Source: Physcocola sp002396385
GTDB lineage: Bacteria > Bacteroidota > Bacteroidia > Bacteroidales > Paludibacteraceae
Length of the DNA: 5,528 nt
Direction: 5' to 3'
Assembly (NCBI GenBank): GCA_946535435.1
Contig: CAMNDM010000085.1
Location: forward strand, 1 to 5,528
Shown here: piece by piece, positions 1 through 5,230 of the stretch
Layout of the letters: the number at the start of each line of letters is the position of its first letter
Numbering within the stretch: the first letter of the stretch is position 1
The notes under the pieces: model-generated
The model's database searches: none
Told to the model about the DNA's origin: nothing
What the model saw: only the letters and a program-made list of their open reading frames with translations
Translations under genes and position numbers: made by a program

Positions 1-23
1 TTTCATTTTCTAATTTTTTGTGT

Positions 24-452
24 CTATTTAATGTATTTATTAGTTTCTACCTCTAGATCGATACCTAAAAAATCACACCAACTTTCATTTCTTTTAGTTT
101 CTCCTTTCTCGTCGACTTTATACCAAACTTTCTCTACATATTCATAAATAAATATCTCCCCTGTTATTTCGTATTCTTCCCTATAATTTTTTACTTTCTT
201 TTTGTCTTTTTCCAAATCTCTAGTAATTTCTATAATTACTACAGCATCTCCGCTCCTATCCTTTTTTATACAAACATCTGGTATTTTACTGTTTTTCTGC
301 TCTACGAGTGCTTCTTCTGTATATACTGTGTAATAATTCCAATATTTCTTCTTTTTATGGCAAACGTTACAAAGTATAGTAGCAAAAATAACTTCCATTT
401 GATTATGTAAAGAAGCGGCCGCTGGAGATCCTATTGCGCTATCAAAATTCAT
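24..452 (-). CDS. Uma2-like PD-(D/E)XK nuclease-fold protein
   Basis: This encodes a 142-residue soluble protein with no signal peptide. The order of elements fits the compact Uma2 (DUF820) branch of the PD-(D/E)XK nuclease fold: an N-terminal helix with H16, a basic stretch around 33-37, then P58-D59, a hydrophobic strand ending in E75-I-T (residues 71-77), a charged helix with D79, D83, K84-K87 and Y90, and a final strand IFIYEY (100-105). The classical E-x-K is E-I-T here; in Uma2 proteins the lysine often sits in the following helix, so activity cannot be judged by eye. The family is abundant but its cellular role is poorly known. The gene lies 40 bp downstream of, and on the same strand as, a broken DNA methyltransferase, so it may be the nuclease partner of a decayed restriction-modification unit. 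Alternatively it is an independent Uma2 gene that merely neighbours it. No convincing ribosome binding site is seen, as is usual in Bacteroidota. Confidence 0.72.
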   Translation of the reverse strand: MNFDSAIGSPAAASLHNQMEVIFATILCNVCHKKKKYWNYYTVYTEEALVEQKNSKIPDVCIKKDRSGDAVVIIEITRDLEKDKKKVKNYREEYEITGEIFIYEYVEKVWYKVDEKGETKRNESWCDFLGIDLEVETNKYIK

Positions 453-492
453 AGGCGTTAAATTTCTTGTTAATTACTTTTTTTCAAATGTA

Positions 493-780
493 CTAAAATA
501 AATCTAATTGAGATTCTTTTTTTATTCTTCTGTTCGAAGCTTTGCAATACTTTTCATTTATTTCAAAACCGACAAAATTCCGTTGCATTTTTCGAGCTGC
601 TACACATTCACCGGAACCAACAAAAGGGACTAAAACCAAATCTCCTTTTTTGACATTGTCCTAATTAGTTCTTTAGTTAGTTGTAAATTTTTCGGGGTGT
701 CGTGTCCGTATTTTTTTCTTAATCTGGAATCTACTTTAACATTAAATATATCATCCTGTCGGGGGTGTATATACCGGTTT
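493..780 (-). pseudogene. C-terminal remnant of a beta-class DNA methyltransferase, frameshifted
   Basis: On the minus strand, positions 660 down to 493 encode 55 residues ending SQLDLF and a TAG stop. They contain GDLVLVPFVGSGE (SAM-binding motif I, usually DPFxGSG) followed by RNFVGFEINEKY (motif II). Upstream, in another frame, lie QDDIF, then KYGHDTPKNLQLTKELI (motif X region), running to a stop after MSKKEIWF. The two frames join exactly at a run of six A (plus-strand T run 646-651); seven A would give a continuous MSKKGDLVL. This layout (X, then I, then II at the C-terminus) is that of the N6_N4_Mtase family, which methylates adenine-N6 or cytosine-N4. The DPPY catalytic motif and the whole N-terminal half are absent. 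The 5' boundary is uncertain: recognisable similarity fades beyond about position 755-780. It is almost certainly inactive as it stands. A sequencing error in the A run could explain the frameshift but not the missing N-terminus. Confidence 0.75.
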
Positions 781-802
781 AAAGATACGAATTTTAAAAC
801 CG
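775..802. repeat. Imperfect inverted repeat at the methyltransferase truncation point
   Basis: CGGTTT at 775-780 is the reverse complement of AAACCG at 797-802. AAA and TTT runs inside them nearly extend the match, with one extra A on the right arm. It lies where methyltransferase similarity stops and about 70 bp before the flavoprotein gene, so it could mark a junction or be a regulatory palindrome. The rest of 781-872 shows no convincing TTTG / TAnnTTTG promoter pair; TTAATTTG at 840-847 is a one-mismatch -7 candidate without a -33 partner. Confidence 0.3.
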
Positions 803-872
803 AACCTTTTCATGTCGCCACCCTTTGCAATGATTTGCTTTAATTTGATTAACTTAGGAAAAATAATACATT

Positions 873-1517
873 ATGAAAAAGATTATTATTGTGGATGGCG
901 GCCCTAGAAAGAACTTCAATACAGCTGCAATGCTTCAAAAGTTCGCCGATGGTGTGAATGCAGCCGGCCTTGGAATTGAAACGAAAACTATACGTCTTTA
1001 CGAACTCAACTACAAGGGGTGCATGTCGTGTATGGCTTGTAAAATCAAAGGGAAGGCCACTAACTTATGCAGGTTCAAAGACGAACTGTCTCCGGTTTTG
1101 GAGGAGATTGCTACGGCTGACGGGCTGGTACTGGGCTCCCCTATTTACTTTGGTGATGTGACCGGACAAATGCGTACCTTCTTGGAACGGCTGTCTTTCC
1201 CTTGGCTCTCGTATAACGACTATAGCCTGACTGCACCTAAAAAAATGCCGGTATTGCTGATTGAAACTATGAATGGTCTGCCCAAAAAGAACAACAGCCA
1301 AGGATATGGCTCGATGGAATACTGCATTTCTACTGCACTCGGACTATCGGAACACTTGGTGGCATACAACACTTACCAAGTTAAGAACTACGACCGTTAC
1401 GAACTCGGCAGTTTCTCGGAAACAGAAAAACGACATTATAGAGACCTGCACTGGGAACAAGACTTAATGAATGCCTATAATGCTGGCAGACGTATGGCGG
1501 AGAACATTCTTCCATAA
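873..1517 (+). CDS. Flavodoxin-family NAD(P)H-dependent FMN oxidoreductase
   Basis: This encodes a 214-residue cytoplasmic flavoprotein of the NADPH-dependent FMN reductase / iron-sulfur flavoprotein superfamily. The N-terminal beta strand KKIIIVDGG leads into the FMN-phosphate loop GGPRKNFNTAAML (residues 9-21), followed by a helix. A cysteine cluster C50-x2-C53-x2-C56-x9-C66 follows. The second flavin-contact segment VLGSPIYFGDVTGQMRTFLER spans 86-106, with W111 just after. Length and order match full-length family members. The cluster resembles the CX2CX2CX4-7C iron-sulfur motif of archaeal and clostridial Isf proteins, but the last spacing is longer, so an Fe-S centre is possible and not shown. 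Members reduce quinones, nitro- or azo-compounds or other acceptors; the substrate here cannot be named. The start fits the first beta strand exactly. A 166-bp gap separates it from three tightly packed genes on the same strand that probably act in the same pathway. Confidence 0.9.
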   Translation: MKKIIIVDGGPRKNFNTAAMLQKFADGVNAAGLGIETKTIRLYELNYKGCMSCMACKIKGKATNLCRFKDELSPVLEEIATADGLVLGSPIYFGDVTGQMRTFLERLSFPWLSYNDYSLTAPKKMPVLLIETMNGLPKKNNSQGYGSMEYCISTALGLSEHLVAYNTYQVKNYDRYELGSFSETEKRHYRDLHWEQDLMNAYNAGRRMAENILP

Positions 1518-1547
1518 CTGCTGACGCTGATTGATTTATGCTTCTTT

Positions 1548-1652
1548 ATGGTGCTACTCTACTTTCTGGTGATCTGTAAAGATGACTGGTTCCGTAATAA
1601 TGGTACTTCTTTCCACAATTTGTTTAGATGGTTTGTCGGGAATTGGTGGTAA
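1548..1652 (+). CDS. Possible 34-residue membrane peptide (doubtful)
   Basis: An ATG at 1548 opens 34 codons beginning MVLLYFLVICKDDWF and ending WFVGNWW before TAA. The frame is the same as that of the upstream flavoprotein and is open right back to its stop at 1515-1517. The stretch between the two (LLTLIDLCFF) is also hydrophobic, so together they would make one membrane span of about 20 residues followed by a charged and aromatic tail. I do not recognise it. It could be a small membrane protein, the remnant of a longer gene, or chance. There is no clear ribosome binding site. Confidence 0.2.
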   Translation: MVLLYFLVICKDDWFRNNGTSFHNLFRWFVGNWW

Positions 1653-1679
1653 AATTGCATTGTGAAAACAAATCAATTT
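1652..1679 (+). promoter_or_regulatory. Hairpin with GAAA loop just before a start codon
   Basis: AAATTG (1652-1657) pairs with CAATTT (1674-1679), and after a 2x2 internal loop TTGT (1660-1663) pairs with ACAA (1668-1671) around a GAAA tetraloop. The structure ends four bases before the ATG at 1684, so in RNA it could limit ribosome access. An alternative 8-bp pairing is available between ATTTGTTT (1618-1625) and AAACAAAT (1666-1673). The stem is AT-rich and may be weak. Confidence 0.25.
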
Positions 1680-1683
1680 CATT

Positions 1684-2229
1684 ATGCGTCATCTTCTTAC
1701 TTTTTTGACGGTTTTTCTATTCTCTTCATACGTTTCTATGGCTCAAAAAATGTACGTGACTATAGGGAATAAGACCCAGTGTGTGACTTTGGCCGACAAC
1801 TTGGCTGCGCAGGAACTTGTTTCCAGACTCGAACAGGCTCCCATTTCCGTAACTCTCAACTCTAGCGGTGGATTTGAGGTTTGGGGGCCGCTCGGTTTCT
1901 CGCTGACAACCAATAACGAGCAGCAAAACGCACAACCGGGCGATGTCTTTCTATACAATGGCTGCAACATCTGCTTTTTCTACGGAACCAACTCTTGGAG
2001 CTACACGCCGATTGGAAAAATAAAAGGGCTGACGGTTAACGAACTGAAAGAATTCCTAAAAGCGGGCGATAATAACATAAACGTTACGCTCTCTATCAAC
2101 GAACCTACCAGAGTCGGCCTATTTTACGCCGATGAGATACCCACAAATGCTTATAACGTGAACGGCACATTGGCTAAAAAGGGACAAAAAGGCATCACCA
2201 TTCAAAACGGGAAAAAATTTATCAGATAG
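1684..2229 (+). CDS. Secreted cyclophilin-like fold protein
   Basis: This encodes a 181-residue exported protein. Residues 1-20 form a signal peptide (RH, hydrophobic core LLTFLTVFLF, cleavage expected after SMA before Q21). Residues 23 to about 137 match my recollection of the bacterial cyclophilin-like beta-barrel family (Cyclophil_like2): MYVTIGNKTQ, TLADNLAAQELVSRL (35-49), PGDVFLYNGCNICFFYG (85-101), SYTPIGKIKGL (106-116) and a closing NVTLSI strand. Activity as a proline isomerase is not established for this family; small-ligand binding is a common suggestion. The tail from about 153, AYNVNGTLAKKGQKG then ITIQNGKKFIR, resembles the short C-terminal sorting-type tails (NGK-hydrophobic-hydrophobic-basic) of Bacteroidota secreted proteins, so surface delivery is possible. 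Only three bases separate it from the hydrolase gene, which points to co-transcription. Family members often sit beside or fused to flavodoxins, which fits the upstream gene. A hairpin lies directly before the start codon. Confidence 0.85.
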   Translation: MRHLLTFLTVFLFSSYVSMAQKMYVTIGNKTQCVTLADNLAAQELVSRLEQAPISVTLNSSGGFEVWGPLGFSLTTNNEQQNAQPGDVFLYNGCNICFFYGTNSWSYTPIGKIKGLTVNELKEFLKAGDNNINVTLSINEPTRVGLFYADEIPTNAYNVNGTLAKKGQKGITIQNGKKFIR

Positions 2230-2232
2230 AAT

Positions 2233-3354
2233 ATGAAAGTAATAGTATTAGCACTTGCGAGCGGACTGTTGGCTGCTTGCTCTAACATTAAACAAACAAC
2301 AGAGAACAATATGGGACAAGAACTGACGCTGACACAAGAGTGGGACAAAGTGTTTCCGCTTAGCAAGAACGTGAACCACAAAAAAGTGACCTTTGAAACG
2401 CAGTTCGGCCTTACCTTGGCTGCCGACCTCTACTCTCCTAAAGACATCGAAGGCAAACTACCGGCCATTGCTGTCAGCGGTCCGTTCGGTGCTACAAAAG
2501 AACAGTCTAGCGGCCTCTATGCCATGCGAATGGCTGAGCGAGGATTTATAACGCTCGCATTCGACCCTTCTTATACGGGTGAGAGCAGTGGCAAGCCCCG
2601 ACGTACGGCTTCGCCTGATATCAACACGGAAGACTTTATGGCGGCTGTCGATTTCCTTTCTAAACAGGAGCAGGTCGATGCCGACAAGATTGGCATTATA
2701 GGTATTTGCGGTTGGGGAGGCATTGCCTTAAATGCGGCTGCAACCGACACCCGCATCAAAGCGACTGTGGCCAGCACCATGTACGATATGACGCGGGTTA
2801 GTGGTAACGGCTATTACGACAGCGAGGACAAGGAAGAGGCGCGCCATGTGGCACGTGCAGCCGTATCGGCACAACGACTTGCCGACCCTAACGCGATGGC
2901 GGGCGGTGTCGTTGACCCGTTGCCTGACAATGCCCCACAGTTCGTGAAGGATTACTACGATTACTATAAGACGCCACGCGGCTACCATGTGCGCTCGGGC
3001 AACTCCAACGACGGATGGCGCACCATTGGCACACAGGCATACGCCAACAGCCGTTTCCTCTACTACATCAACGAAATCAGGTCGGCCGTTCTCGTCATGC
3101 ATGGCGAAAAAGCGCATTCCCGCTATTTCGGCGAGGCTGCCTATCACTACATGGTGGACGGAAAGGCTGAGGGATACAACTTTATCGGGAAACCAAATCC
3201 TGTCCCCGGTAACAAGGAACTGCTCATTATACCAAATGCCTCACACTGCGACCTCTACGATGGTGGATATACGGAGTTGCTCGGAAAAGGAGCGCCTAAA
3301 AATATGATTCCTTGGGACAAACTTGAAAAGTTTTTTAAGACTAACTTGAAATAA
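2233..3354 (+). CDS. Alpha/beta-hydrolase lipoprotein (YcjY/dienelactone-hydrolase-like)
   Basis: This encodes a 373-residue lipoprotein. The lipobox L13-A-A-C16 follows a short hydrophobic leader, so the mature protein is anchored by C16; a later start at M27 would lose this. The hydrolase domain spans about 45-370. It has an oxyanion-loop region around VSGPFGATKEQ (81-91), a YTGESSGKPR segment (114-123), and the nucleophile elbow GICGWGG (157-163) with C159 in the nucleophile position. VLVMHGEKAHSRYF (286-299) probably supplies the acid (E292), and NASHCDLYD (335-343) supplies the base H338. A cysteine nucleophile is typical of dienelactone-hydrolase and YcjY-type members, in contrast to serine esterases. 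The substrate is probably an ester, lactone or similar compound, but cannot be named. The gene starts 3 bp after the cyclophilin-like gene and ends 1 bp before the regulator gene, so it is the middle of a tight operon. Confidence 0.9.
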   Translation: MKVIVLALASGLLAACSNIKQTTENNMGQELTLTQEWDKVFPLSKNVNHKKVTFETQFGLTLAADLYSPKDIEGKLPAIAVSGPFGATKEQSSGLYAMRMAERGFITLAFDPSYTGESSGKPRRTASPDINTEDFMAAVDFLSKQEQVDADKIGIIGICGWGGIALNAAATDTRIKATVASTMYDMTRVSGNGYYDSEDKEEARHVARAAVSAQRLADPNAMAGGVVDPLPDNAPQFVKDYYDYYKTPRGYHVRSGNSNDGWRTIGTQAYANSRFLYYINEIRSAVLVMHGEKAHSRYFGEAAYHYMVDGKAEGYNFIGKPNPVPGNKELLIIPNASHCDLYDGGYTELLGKGAPKNMIPWDKLEKFFKTNLK

Positions 3355-3355
3355 G

Positions 3356-4255
3356 ATGGCAGTAGACAACATTATACAGATTGATTCGGTCGATACTTAT
3401 AATAAAATGTACGGGTGGGAAACGCTGCATCCGCTCGTCACTGTCGTCAACCACAAGCTACCGTTGGAACGCCTCAACCACTCGCGGCTGAATTACAGCC
3501 TTTACGCCTTATTCCTGAAACAAGGCGAAGGCTGCAGCATACGCTACGGACGAGAGAAATACGACTATCAGGCCGGAACCATGGTCTGCTTCAAACCCGG
3601 GCAGGTGGTCGCTGTGGAATGGGACGATTCAAGGCCAATGCCCGCCTCACGGGGACTACTGTTTCATCCGGATCTGATTTACGGGACGCCGCTGTCCAAA
3701 CGCATCCACGACTATACGTTTTTCGATTACGACCAACGCGAGGCACTCCACCTTTCGGAACGCGAACAACGTATTGTCAGCGACTTGCTCGACAGTATTG
3801 AAGAAGAATTGCGGCACCCTGTTGACAAGCACACGCAGACTCTCGTTACCGATGCCATCGGATTATTGCTCGACTATTGCATGCGCTACTACGACCGACA
3901 GTTCATCACCCGGCACAAGCAGAACAGCGACATAATCGGCCGGTTCCAACACGAGCTTGAAGATTATTTACGTAGTGGCGAAGCTGAGCTAAAAGGGTTG
4001 CCTACTGTCGCCTATTTTGCAGAAAAGGCGTTTCTTTCGCCTGGCTACTTCGGTGACCTCATCAAAAAAGAAACGGGCCTGACTGCACAACGCTACATCC
4101 AGAACAAAATTATCGACTTGTCGAAACAATACGTTATGGACCCCAACCTTACCATCAACCAAGTGGCCTACAAACTCGGATTCCAATATCCGCAGCACTT
4201 CACACGGTTGTTCAAACAGCAGGTTGGCATAACACCATCGGAATACAGGCAGTAA
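3356..4255 (+). CDS. AraC-family transcriptional regulator
   Basis: This encodes a 299-residue cytoplasmic DNA-binding regulator. The N-terminal part (about 20-175) looks like a cupin-type sensor: ETLHPLVTVVNHK (22-34), YSLYALFLKQGEGC (47-60), a Y-x-AGTMVCFKPGQ strand-turn (71-83) and a helical linker at 133-180. The C-terminal part (about 195-299) carries both AraC helix-turn-helix units: the first in VAYFAEKAFLSPGYFGDLIK (218-237), the second in INQVAYKLGFQYPQHFTRLF (267-286), closing with the family signature GITPSEYR (291-298). Length is normal for the family. The start lies 1 bp after the hydrolase stop, so it is translated from the same transcript and probably responds to a compound made or consumed by its operon partners. 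It may control its own operon or a target outside the window. No operator could be identified with confidence. Confidence 0.93.
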   Translation: MAVDNIIQIDSVDTYNKMYGWETLHPLVTVVNHKLPLERLNHSRLNYSLYALFLKQGEGCSIRYGREKYDYQAGTMVCFKPGQVVAVEWDDSRPMPASRGLLFHPDLIYGTPLSKRIHDYTFFDYDQREALHLSEREQRIVSDLLDSIEEELRHPVDKHTQTLVTDAIGLLLDYCMRYYDRQFITRHKQNSDIIGRFQHELEDYLRSGEAELKGLPTVAYFAEKAFLSPGYFGDLIKKETGLTAQRYIQNKIIDLSKQYVMDPNLTINQVAYKLGFQYPQHFTRLFKQQVGITPSEYRQ

Positions 4256-4261
4256 AAAAAG

Positions 4262-4291
4262 AGTCTTCCTCCTTTTAACGAGAGGAAGACT
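4262..4291. terminator. Bidirectional intrinsic terminator between convergent genes
   Basis: AGTCTTCCTC (4262-4271) and GAGGAAGACT (4282-4291) form a perfect 10-bp stem around a 10-base loop. A run of seven A precedes it (4254-4260) and a run of six T starts at 4291, so a U-tract follows the stem in either direction. It begins six bases after the AraC-gene stop codon. The minus-strand lipoprotein ends at 4295, so both convergent genes can share it. Confidence 0.92.
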
Positions 4292-4294
4292 TTT

Positions 4295-4666
4295 TTATTT
4301 GGTCGTGTGTTTTTCCTTGTCCAGATAATCGTACAAGTTAATAGTTCCCGCTTCGCTCTTTATGTCAAGATTGGGAACATACTCTACCATTCTTGTAGTG
4401 CCACTGGTCTTGTCTACATAAAAATACACCAAAGCACCCGTATAACTCCGGAATACCACTTGACAGACAGAATCCGTCTCTTCTCCCATCTCTATTTTCA
4501 TAATGGATGGATTTTCTTCCGCAATACTCCAATCGTAGGTACTACGGCAATAGTTACTTACGCCTTCGTATGCCCTTTCTGCCGTAATGGTGTTCTCCTG
4601 TGATTTTGAGCCACAAGAGCACAGCAGCATAGTTGCCAGAACCGAGGTCAACAAAATATGTTTCAT
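4295..4666 (-). CDS. Small conserved-type lipoprotein of unknown function
   Basis: This encodes a 123-residue lipoprotein. A hydrophobic leader (residues 4-15) ends in L15-C-S-C18, a lipobox with C18 as the likely lipidated residue; the protein is expected in the cell envelope. The mature part is short, mixed and soluble-looking: TAERAYEGVSNYC (28-40), YDWSIAEENPSIMKIEMGEE (44-63), then strand-like VVFRSYTGALVYFYVDKTSG (70-89), MVEYVPNLD (93-101) and a closing INLYDYL (109-115). It resembles small uncharacterised lipoproteins I associate with Bacteroides and Prevotella, but I cannot name a family or a function. C40 and C68 could form a disulfide. It is convergent with the AraC operon and shares its terminator, so it is transcribed independently. 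The best promoter candidate is about 150 bp upstream, leaving a long leader that holds a hexamer array. Confidence 0.82.
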   Translation of the reverse strand: MKHILLTSVLATMLLCSCGSKSQENTITAERAYEGVSNYCRSTYDWSIAEENPSIMKIEMGEETDSVCQVVFRSYTGALVYFYVDKTSGTTRMVEYVPNLDIKSEAGTINLYDYLDKEKHTTK

Positions 4667-4701
4667 AATCCGCTTTATTTTTGTTTCAGTCTTTGTCTGA
4701 G

Positions 4702-4749
4702 TTTGGGTTTAAATTTGGGTTTTATTTTAAGTTTGGGTTTGGGTTTTAG
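4702..4749. repeat. Degenerate TTTGGG hexamer array
   Basis: Eight consecutive hexamers in one register read TTTGGG, TTTAAA, TTTGGG, TTTTAT, TTTAAG, TTTGGG, TTTGGG, TTTTAG. All four TTTGGG copies start at multiples of six from 4702 (4702, 4714, 4732, 4738). T-rich hexamers continue less clearly to the left, to about 4684. The array lies 36 bp before the start codon of the minus-strand lipoprotein, in its probable 5' leader, where the transcript would read AAACCC-type repeats. The four GGG runs on the plus strand could in principle form a loose G-quadruplex, with loops of 9, 15 and 3 bases. Confidence 0.7.
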
Positions 4750-4819
4750 CTTTTAATTATCTTCTTCATTCACTTTCACCTGTTAACCAACACTCCAAAA
4801 CAAGCCACTCTTACAAACA

Positions 4820-4851
4820 CAAATATAGGCAATTAATAAGCCATTCACAAG
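4820..4851 (-). promoter_or_regulatory. Candidate Bacteroidota-type promoter for the small lipoprotein
   Basis: Read on the minus strand, TATATTTG (4827 down to 4820) matches the TAnnTTTG -7 consensus of the Bacteroides primary sigma factor. CTTG (4851 down to 4848) is a three-of-four match to the TTTG -33 element, with 20 bases between them. Transcription would start near 4813, giving a leader of about 150 bases that includes the hexamer array. The -33 match is imperfect. Confidence 0.4.
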
Positions 4852-4969
4852 TCAATTCTTTGAGTAACATGTGCAACCCGGATGAAGGAGAGAAGGGTAC
4901 AAAATTATCAAGCGATAATAACAAATTAAATTAGGGAGTTTTCTCTCTAGCAAAACTACCTGTCTCTCT

Positions 4970-5000
4970 TTTGAAAGGCAATTCAAATTTTGTATCTTTA
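4970..5000 (+). promoter_or_regulatory. Bacteroidota-type promoter in the intergenic region
   Basis: TTTG (4970-4973), 19 bases, then TATCTTTA (4993-5000) fits the -33 / -7 pattern TTTG and TAnnTTTG with one mismatch in the last base of the -7 box and normal spacing. Transcription would begin at about 5005-5010. No long gene follows within the window, only a 43-codon ORF at 5095 and the repeat region. It may drive that ORF, a non-coding RNA, or a gene beyond 5528. Confidence 0.45.
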
Positions 5001-5092
5001 ATTGTATTATTTTCTCCGTTACGTTCAGATAAAAGGCTGCTTTTAATTTGTTTATGACGGTTTTTCAATAAAAATCGATAGAATTACACTAA

Positions 5093-5118
5093 AAATGGTT
5101 GTAGCATTACAACCATTT
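5093..5118 (+). promoter_or_regulatory. Perfect hairpin enclosing a start codon
   Basis: AAATGGTTGTA (5093-5103) and TACAACCATTT (5108-5118) are perfect reverse complements, giving an 11-bp stem with loop GCAT. The ATG of the 43-codon ORF (5095-5097) sits inside the left arm, so the folded RNA would hide it. No U-tract follows, so this is not an ordinary terminator. A second perfect palindrome, TTAAAGTACTTTAA, lies at 5128-5141. Confidence 0.55.
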
Positions 5119-5226
5119 AAACCATTCTTAAAGTACTTTAAAGAGTTAGTCGCTACAGAGATTTATAATGATGTACTCTTTTTAAGAGGAACAGATACTA
5201 TGCCGATGGACGGAGGAGGGACGTAA
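5095..5226 (+). CDS. Possible 43-residue small protein (unrecognised)
   Basis: The ATG at 5095 opens 43 codons to TAA at 5224-5226. The peptide begins MVVALQPFKPFLKYFKELVA and ends RGTDTMPMDGGGT, with an amphipathic, lysine- and aromatic-rich helix-like first half and a glycine-rich end. The frame is open further upstream to a stop at 5044-5046, but without another ATG. In favour: a good promoter about 90 bp upstream and a composition that looks like protein. Against: short length, no ribosome binding site, and a start codon buried in a hairpin. I recognise no family; a leader peptide or a truncated gene start is equally possible. Confidence 0.3.
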   Translation: MVVALQPFKPFLKYFKELVATEIYNDVLFLRGTDTMPMDGGGT

Positions 5227-5230
5227 AATA

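Noticed and set aside
415..422. GCGGCCGC (NotI) site in AT-rich DNA as a possible cloning-vector artefact
   Set aside because: The reading frame passes smoothly through it (three alanines) and the flanks are not vector-like, so chance is sufficient.
840..847. TTAATTTG as the -7 box of the flavoprotein promoter
   Set aside because: One mismatch to TAnnTTTG and no TTTG at the required distance upstream (the nearest, 824-827, is only 12 bases away).
2728..3147. 139-codon minus-strand open frame inside the hydrolase gene
   Set aside because: It lies fully antisense to a well-supported enzyme gene with catalytic motifs; long antisense frames are expected in GC-richer coding sequence.
3415..3801. 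128-codon plus-strand open frame within the AraC gene
   Set aside because: Out-of-frame shadow of a gene with complete AraC helix-turn-helix motifs.
4307..4603. 98-codon plus-strand open frame opposite the small lipoprotein
   Set aside because: The opposite strand has a clear lipobox, sensible length and an adjacent terminator; this frame has none and starts just after the terminator.
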